Origin: Lachnospiraceae bacterium
Lineage (GTDB): Bacteria; Bacillota; Clostridia; Lachnospirales; Lachnospiraceae
Direction of reading: 5' to 3'
Length of the DNA: 11,896 nucleotides
NCBI GenBank assembly: GCA_003520205.1
Contig: DOVG01000241.1
Location: 1 to 11,896, forward strand
The notes under the pieces are model-generated. The model searched no databases. It worked only from the letters and a program-made list of their open reading frames with translations, and was not told the DNA's origin. Positions within the stretch are counted from its first letter, which is position 1. Every line of letters starts with the position of its first letter. Both the position numbers and the translations under genes were made by a program. Positions 7,982-11,896 of the stretch are shown piece by piece.

Positions 7982-8902
7982 TTAGAATGCATTCTCTCTG
8001 ATATCTGTAATCATATCAAGAACAGCAGCTCTTGAAGCATCTGCATATCCATTTTCTCCATATGATGCATATTTATCACTCTTATATGCAGCAATTATTC
8101 CTCTTGACGAATTTACAATAGCTCCAAGTCCATCTTCATTAAAGTATCCCTTAAGATCCTTACCACTTCCGCCCTGTGCTCCATAACCAGGAACAAGGAT
8201 ATAAGCCTTAGGCATAAGCTTCCTTAATTCTATCCCCATTTCAGGATAGGTAGCTCCTACAACAGCACCTACATTACTATAATCGCCATCCATAGAATTG
8301 CTGCCCCAGGCATTAACCATATCTGCAACTATTTCATAAAGAGGTCTTGAATCTATTAATTTATCCTGGAATTCTCCCGATGAAGGATTAGATGTCTTAA
8401 CCAGAACAAATATTCCCTTATCTTCTTTATTACATACATCAACAAAAGGCTTAACGCCATCTGTACCAAGGTAAGGGTTAACAGTAACAATATCTTCATC
8501 AAAAGGTTTTATAATCTGCTCACCAAGCTTAACAGAACCGATATGTCCTATAGCGTAAGATTCAGAAGTCGAACCAATATCACCACGTTTAATGTCTCCT
8601 ATTACAACAAGACCTTTCTCGTGAGCATAGTCAACAGTTTTCTTATATGCTATGATTCCAGGTATACCATACTGTTCATACATTGCTATCTGAGGCTTTA
8701 CTGCAGGAATCAGATCAGATACGCTGTCAAGAATTCCTTTATTATATTCAAAAAACGTCTCTCCAACAGCTTCAAGAGTATATCCCAGCTCTTTATACCA
8801 TTTATCAAGTATATATTCCGGTACGAATTTAAGCTGAGGATCAAGACCTACAACTATTGGTGCATTTTTAGTTTTTATTCCTTCAATTAATCTGGATATC
8901 AT
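7982..8902 (-). CDS. pyrF: Orotidine 5'-phosphate decarboxylase, type 2
   Basis: Decarboxylates OMP to UMP, the last step of de novo UMP synthesis, in the cytosol. From the ATG at 8902 it has 306 residues, typical of the longer type 2 family (type 1 has about 230-240). Active-site elements are GLDPQ (Asp21), PAVKPQ (Lys69), the signature GDIKRGDIGST with Asp103, Lys105 and Asp108, the phosphate-loop segment VPGYGAQGG (from 237), and NSSRG with Arg267 near the C-terminus. An in-frame TTG at 8914 gives a longer frame, but its first codons are the Shine-Dalgarno GGAGG itself, so the ATG is the better start. It is the first gene of the cluster and sits directly downstream of the promoter at 8953-8981. 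Confidence 0.96.
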   Translation of the reverse strand: MISRLIEGIKTKNAPIVVGLDPQLKFVPEYILDKWYKELGYTLEAVGETFFEYNKGILDSVSDLIPAVKPQIAMYEQYGIPGIIAYKKTVDYAHEKGLVVIGDIKRGDIGSTSESYAIGHIGSVKLGEQIIKPFDEDIVTVNPYLGTDGVKPFVDVCNKEDKGIFVLVKTSNPSSGEFQDKLIDSRPLYEIVADMVNAWGSNSMDGDYSNVGAVVGATYPEMGIELRKLMPKAYILVPGYGAQGGSGKDLKGYFNEDGLGAIVNSSRGIIAAYKSDKYASYGENGYADASRAAVLDMITDIRENAF

Positions 8903-8907
8903 ATATT

Positions 8908-8912
8908 CCTCC
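8908..8912 (-). promoter_or_regulatory. Shine-Dalgarno of pyrF
   Basis: GGAGG on the minus strand, five bases before the ATG at 8902. It decides against the upstream TTG at 8914, whose coding would overlap this site. Confidence 0.85.
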
Positions 8913-8931
8913 AATGTATATATTTTGCAGT

Positions 8932-8960
8932 TTGACTTTTGACACTTATGTCATTATAAA
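8932..8960 (+). promoter_or_regulatory. Opposing plus-strand promoter candidate, antisense to the LytTR gene
   Basis: Plus strand: -35 TTGACT (8932-8937), a 17-base spacer, and -10 TATAAA (8955-8960), five of six consensus matches in each element. Its -10 overlaps the -10 of the minus-strand pyrF promoter because the AT-rich core is nearly symmetric. Transcription would start near 8967 and enter the LytTR gene in antisense. No plus-strand gene follows, so the product would be a non-coding transcript if it is made. Confidence 0.45.
8940..8953. repeat. Inverted repeat at the pyrF start region (candidate operator)
   Basis: A perfect 5-bp inverted repeat with a four-base centre (plus strand TGACA-CTTA-TGTCA). 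It spans the end of the pyrF -10 element and the expected start point near 8946. It also lies between the -35 and -10 of the opposing plus-strand promoter. This position suits a repressor site more than an RNA attenuator. There is no sign of a PyrR-type leader. The arms are short, so chance is possible. Confidence 0.4.
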
Positions 8961-8981
8961 ATATGCTTTATTTCAAATCAA
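8953..8981 (-). promoter_or_regulatory. Promoter of the pyrF operon
   Basis: Minus strand: -35 TTGATT (8976-8981), a 17-base spacer, and a perfect -10 TATAAT (8953-8958). The -35 lies inside the last codons of the LytTR gene. The predicted start near 8946 leaves a leader of about 44 bases before the pyrF ATG, too short for a typical PyrR antiterminator/terminator. Read-through from the LytTR gene could add to expression. Confidence 0.65.
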
Positions 8982-9378
8982 GTTTTTCGAGCAGTTTATT
9001 CCTGTATTTATCGCTAATCCTCTTTACTCTTGAATTATACGCAAGCCATACTCCATATTCATCAATAATTTTAATGTATGCCACATTGATTATTTCATTT
9101 TTATTTATCTGGATAAATCCATCAGGTATCTTATCCCCTATCAATCTTTTGGCATTTTTATAATTATAATCAACTGAACCATCAATAAAATTAAAAGTAT
9201 AATGATCTTTGTACTTCTCATACCCAGTAAGAAGTCTCAGATTAATAGCTCTGAAACTAAAACTGTGATTATCTACAAGATACGTATCTACGCATCTTAT
9301 TATTCTATCAATCAAAACCTTTAAAGACATAATCAAATCGCTCATATTTTGAGTATCGTAAAAGATTATTTCTTTCAT
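8968..9378 (-). CDS. Stand-alone LytTR-domain DNA-binding protein
   Basis: A 136-residue protein that is mostly a LytTR DNA-binding domain (about 38-133). This domain is usually found at the C-terminus of AlgR/AgrA-type response regulators and binds direct repeats in promoters. The family hallmark FIQINKNEIINVAYI (88-102) is followed by the beta hairpin WLAYNSRVKRISDKYRNKL. No receiver domain precedes it, only about 37 residues of predicted helix, so phosphorylation by a sensor kinase is not expected. No membrane partner gene is adjacent. The ATG has AAAGGAG ten bases upstream. By hand count GC is about 29%, against about 37% in a sample of pyrF, suggesting a different origin or relaxed codon choice. 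The gene begins directly after the penicillin-binding-protein terminator with no room for its own promoter. Its targets are unknown. Confidence 0.85.
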   Translation of the reverse strand: MKEIIFYDTQNMSDLIMSLKVLIDRIIRCVDTYLVDNHSFSFRAINLRLLTGYEKYKDHYTFNFIDGSVDYNYKNAKRLIGDKIPDGFIQINKNEIINVAYIKIIDEYGVWLAYNSRVKRISDKYRNKLLEKLDLK

Positions 9379-9397
9379 TTCGATCGCACTCCTTTGA

Positions 9398-9431
9398 AAA
9401 AGAGTCTATACAAACAGGTATAGACTCTTTT
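9398..9431. terminator. Bidirectional intrinsic terminator after the penicillin-binding-protein gene
   Basis: A perfect 13-bp inverted repeat (arms 9398-9410 and 9419-9431) around an eight-base loop. On the minus strand the descending arm ends in TTTTT, giving a good terminator nine bases beyond the stop codon at 9440. On the plus strand the arm is followed by TTTTAATAATTTTT, so it could also stop transcripts coming from the left. It almost touches the Shine-Dalgarno of the LytTR gene (9389-9395). Confidence 0.85.
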
Positions 9432-9439
9432 AATAATTT

Positions 9440-11896
9440 TTATTCTGCTGGAGTATCTGTCGGCGCTACTGGTTCTTCAGAAGTTGGTTCTTCTGTCGGA
9501 GCCTCTGTCGTAGCTTCCGTCGTAGCTTCTGTAGGCTTTTCAGTAGGCTTCTCAGTTTTTTCTTCTGTTGTCTTTTCTTCAGTAGTCTTTTCTTCAGTAG
9601 TTGCCTCTGTTGTTTCTTCATCATCGTCATCATCTCCACCGTCTACTCTCTCGAACTTGGCAGAAATGCTATGAGGCTCTTTGACCTTTTTGAATTTATA
9701 TTCAGAAACAGCACCTACACTCTTTCCGTCTACTTTTACATCCTTTATCTGATATCCGCTCTTCGGAACTATATAAATTGTTACGCTTGATCCCGGTTCA
9801 ACTACTACCGAATCAGATATAGTTCCACCCTTTCCTGCAGATGTCTCAATCTTAAGACCTCCTTCTATCTCTGGATGAAGAGGACATTTTGTTGTAAATA
9901 CAGATTGATCATATTTGAAATCAGCGCCTATAAGCTTCATATTACCCTGATCATCATAAGTAATATCATACTCCTGAGTCTTAGGACATGTATTTGTAGC
10001 AAGGCAATGTGACTCCTTACATAATACTACCTTTGTTATATGACCTTTACATGTTTTCTTAGGTACATGATCTTCATCAAACCAGTCAGTTGATATCGGA
10101 CATCCGGTTCCCGGAAGAAGTCCTGTCATCTTACAAACAGACGCTTTAACAAGGCCATCAGGCTGTGCCCAGTCTTTCTCCGGATCTTGGCCTTCGAGTT
10201 CTGCTATACGGTCATTTATATCACGCCACATAGCCTTATGCTCATTTGTATTAATAGTAATCTGTGAATCATAACCAAACCATACAGAGCTTGTATAATA
10301 AGGTGTCATACCACAGAACCACAGATCATATGAATTTGAGGTTGTACCGGTTTTACCTGCACACTTGATTCCTGTCTCCATCTGAGCTCTTGTACCTGTA
10401 CCGGAAGTGATTACATCCTTCATGGCATCTATCAATTCATAAGCAGTTGTTTCTTTACAAACCCTATGTGAATGGGTCTTTGGATCGGTATTATCAATAA
10501 TCAGATTTCCATCATGATCATAAACCTTTGAATAATAAACCGGCTTTACATATGTTCCCATATTGGCTATCGCTGCATAAGCGGCAGTTATCTCGAGATT
10601 AGTTATACCATATGTAAGACCACCAAGTGCAGTTGCCTGCTGTACATCTGAATAAACCTGTCCGTCTGAACCTATTTCTTTATCAACCAGCGTGGTAAAT
10701 CCCATATTCATAAGATATTCGAAAGCCACAGGAGGTGTAACGGCTGTTATAGTCTGAACAGCTATAATGTTCATAGAATCACGTATTGCATCTCTAAGAG
10801 AGCTAGGACCTCTGTATCCTCCATACCAGTTATTTACAGGCGAACCATTTTCATACTCATATGGCTTATCATCAAATCCTGAACCCAGTCCACCTTCTGT
10901 ATCGATATATGGAAGGAATCCGGCAAGAACCTTGAATGTTGAACCAGGCTGTCTCTCTGCCATAGTTGCTCTGTCAAGACCAAGGTTCTCAGTCTTCTCA
11001 CCTCGACCTCCACCGATTGCTTTAACATATCCTGTTTTTTGATCTATGACTGAAAATGAAGCCTGAGGCTGTACAAAGGTCTTGAAGTCTTCATTAAGGA
11101 AGGTTGCCCCCGTCTCATCTATCATAGCCTCTTTATATGTATCAGCGGCAGCTCTTGCATCCTCCACACCAGGATATATATTATTATACAGATAATTCTC
11201 TGTCAGTTTTCTATAATATGTAAGGAGTGTATTTGTGTCGTAGTTGTATGTGGTTATACCATCCTTATCAAGAAGAGTAAGCTTATACTCAAGCGCCACA
11301 GACTCTGATTCAGGATAATAAATCGGATCATTTATCGCTTCATCAACTATCTTCTGAATATCATAATCCTGTACAGAATAAATACTATATCCTCCAGTAT
11401 ACATATCATCATAAGCTTCTTCTTCACTTATATCGTAAATCTCCATGAGATCCGCCACAAAAGCTCTCATAAGATCATCTGTATAATATGAATTATATGT
11501 AAAAGCTTCATCATTCTGTTTCTTGATTTTCTGAATACGTGAATACACATCATCATTCAGTGCCGTATCGTATTCCTTCTGGTCTATATAACCAAGTTCC
11601 AGCATCTTATCAAGAACATCAGTTCTTCTGTAATTATTGTATGTTGGAAATACAACCGGATCAAATCTGTAAGGATTCTTTGTAATACCGGCTATAGCGG
11701 CCATCTCTGATAATTTAAGATCTTTACAGGATTTATCAAAATATCTCTGTGCAGCAGCCTCAACACCATTAACACCCTGTCCGAGATATATAGTGTTAAG
11801 ATAGTATTCCACCAGCTGCTCTTTTGTATACATCTTCTCAAGTTCTATGGCAAGATACTGTTCCTGAACCTTACGCTCAATCTTCTGTATCTTGGT
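9440..11896 (-). CDS. Class A penicillin-binding protein, PBP1A family (partial, N-terminus beyond right edge)
   Basis: A bifunctional peptidoglycan synthase. The frame is open to the window edge, giving 818 C-terminal residues; the ATG at 11833 is internal. The fragment begins late in the GT51 glycosyltransferase domain (RKVQEQYLAIELEK, then YYLNTIYLGQG), so the membrane anchor and catalytic EDxxF region are missing. The transpeptidase domain is complete: nucleophile Ser319 in GSTFK (318-322), SMN (374-376) and KTGTT (515-519). After it come a segment with seven Cys (588-671), an InlB-B-like beta repeat (about 684-751, SAGKGGTIS to SAKFERV) and an Asp/Thr/Glu/Pro-rich tail to the stop, probably exposed at the cell wall. 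Residue numbers count from the first visible codon. It is followed by the hairpin terminator at 9398-9431. Confidence 0.94.
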   Translation of the reverse strand, partial: TKIQKIERKVQEQYLAIELEKMYTKEQLVEYYLNTIYLGQGVNGVEAAAQRYFDKSCKDLKLSEMAAIAGITKNPYRFDPVVFPTYNNYRRTDVLDKMLELGYIDQKEYDTALNDDVYSRIQKIKKQNDEAFTYNSYYTDDLMRAFVADLMEIYDISEEEAYDDMYTGGYSIYSVQDYDIQKIVDEAINDPIYYPESESVALEYKLTLLDKDGITTYNYDTNTLLTYYRKLTENYLYNNIYPGVEDARAAADTYKEAMIDETGATFLNEDFKTFVQPQASFSVIDQKTGYVKAIGGGRGEKTENLGLDRATMAERQPGSTFKVLAGFLPYIDTEGGLGSGFDDKPYEYENGSPVNNWYGGYRGPSSLRDAIRDSMNIIAVQTITAVTPPVAFEYLMNMGFTTLVDKEIGSDGQVYSDVQQATALGGLTYGITNLEITAAYAAIANMGTYVKPVYYSKVYDHDGNLIIDNTDPKTHSHRVCKETTAYELIDAMKDVITSGTGTRAQMETGIKCAGKTGTTSNSYDLWFCGMTPYYTSSVWFGYDSQITINTNEHKAMWRDINDRIAELEGQDPEKDWAQPDGLVKASVCKMTGLLPGTGCPISTDWFDEDHVPKKTCKGHITKVVLCKESHCLATNTCPKTQEYDITYDDQGNMKLIGADFKYDQSVFTTKCPLHPEIEGGLKIETSAGKGGTISDSVVVEPGSSVTIYIVPKSGYQIKDVKVDGKSVGAVSEYKFKKVKEPHSISAKFERVDGGDDDDDEETTEATTEEKTTEEKTTEEKTEKPTEKPTEATTEATTEAPTEEPTSEEPVAPTDTPAE
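9556..9600. repeat. 15-bp tandem repeat in the acidic tail of the penicillin-binding protein
   Basis: Two identical adjacent 15-base units (9571-9585 and 9586-9600) plus a third that matches at 12 of 15 bases (9556-9570). In the protein they encode repeats of the type TEEKT inside the Thr/Glu-rich tail. In-frame units of this kind can change in number without breaking the gene. Confidence 0.8.

Noticed and set aside
8903..8914. A longer PyrF starting at the in-frame TTG at 8914.
   Set aside because: The TTG-GAG-G bases are the Shine-Dalgarno for the ATG at 8902, so translation should begin at the ATG.
8903..8967. A PyrR-type RNA attenuator in the pyrF leader.
   Set aside because: The predicted leader is only about 44 bases, contains no antiterminator/terminator pair and no recognisable PyrR-binding loop.
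11833..11833. The ATG at 11833 as the true start of the penicillin-binding protein.
   Set aside because: The frame continues without a stop to the window edge, and the 21 upstream residues (including RKVQEQYLAIELEK) belong to the GT51 domain.

Overview
The window reads as low-GC, anaerobic Firmicutes DNA, most likely class Clostridia and probably Lachnospiraceae. The reasons are AT-rich coding with many ATA and AGA codons, a class 1B dihydroorotate dehydrogenase (PyrK plus PyrD), type 2 PyrF, PcrA, and a class A penicillin-binding protein with a Thr/Glu-rich tail. The genus cannot be fixed from the sequence alone. All ten supported genes lie on the minus strand, so transcription runs from right to left. 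No RNA gene, CRISPR array, insertion element or origin was seen, and no gene-free stretch exceeds about 110 bases.

Right end (9440-11896): the C-terminal 818 residues of a class A penicillin-binding protein. It enters the window inside the glycosyltransferase domain and contains a complete transpeptidase domain, a Cys-rich segment, an InlB-like repeat and an acidic tail. A perfect 13-bp hairpin at 9398-9431 ends this transcription unit and looks bidirectional. Immediately downstream is a small, notably AT-rich gene for a free-standing LytTR DNA-binding domain (8968-9378).

Middle (2404-8902): a tightly packed pyrimidine operon, pyrF-pyrK-pyrD-(three-TM protein)-(M29-type aminopeptidase)-pdp. 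It is driven by a recognisable promoter at 8953-8981. PyrF, PyrK and PyrD perform late steps of de novo UMP synthesis. Pdp recovers bases from pyrimidine nucleosides. The membrane protein and the long peptidase sit where pyrE is often found, and pyrE is absent from the window.

Left end (1-2403): a good sigma-A-type promoter drives pspA (a PspA/IM30 membrane-maintenance protein). pspA is coupled through a TAATG stop/start overlap to pcrA (a UvrD-family helicase), which runs off the left edge after 535 residues.

The most unusual area is 8932-9435. The pyrF promoter shares its -10 region with an oppositely directed, near-consensus plus-strand promoter, and an inverted repeat lies between them. 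A plus-strand transcript from there would run antisense through the whole LytTR gene to the bidirectional hairpin. This layout predicts an antisense RNA of roughly 470 nt opposing a regulator that has no obvious promoter of its own.
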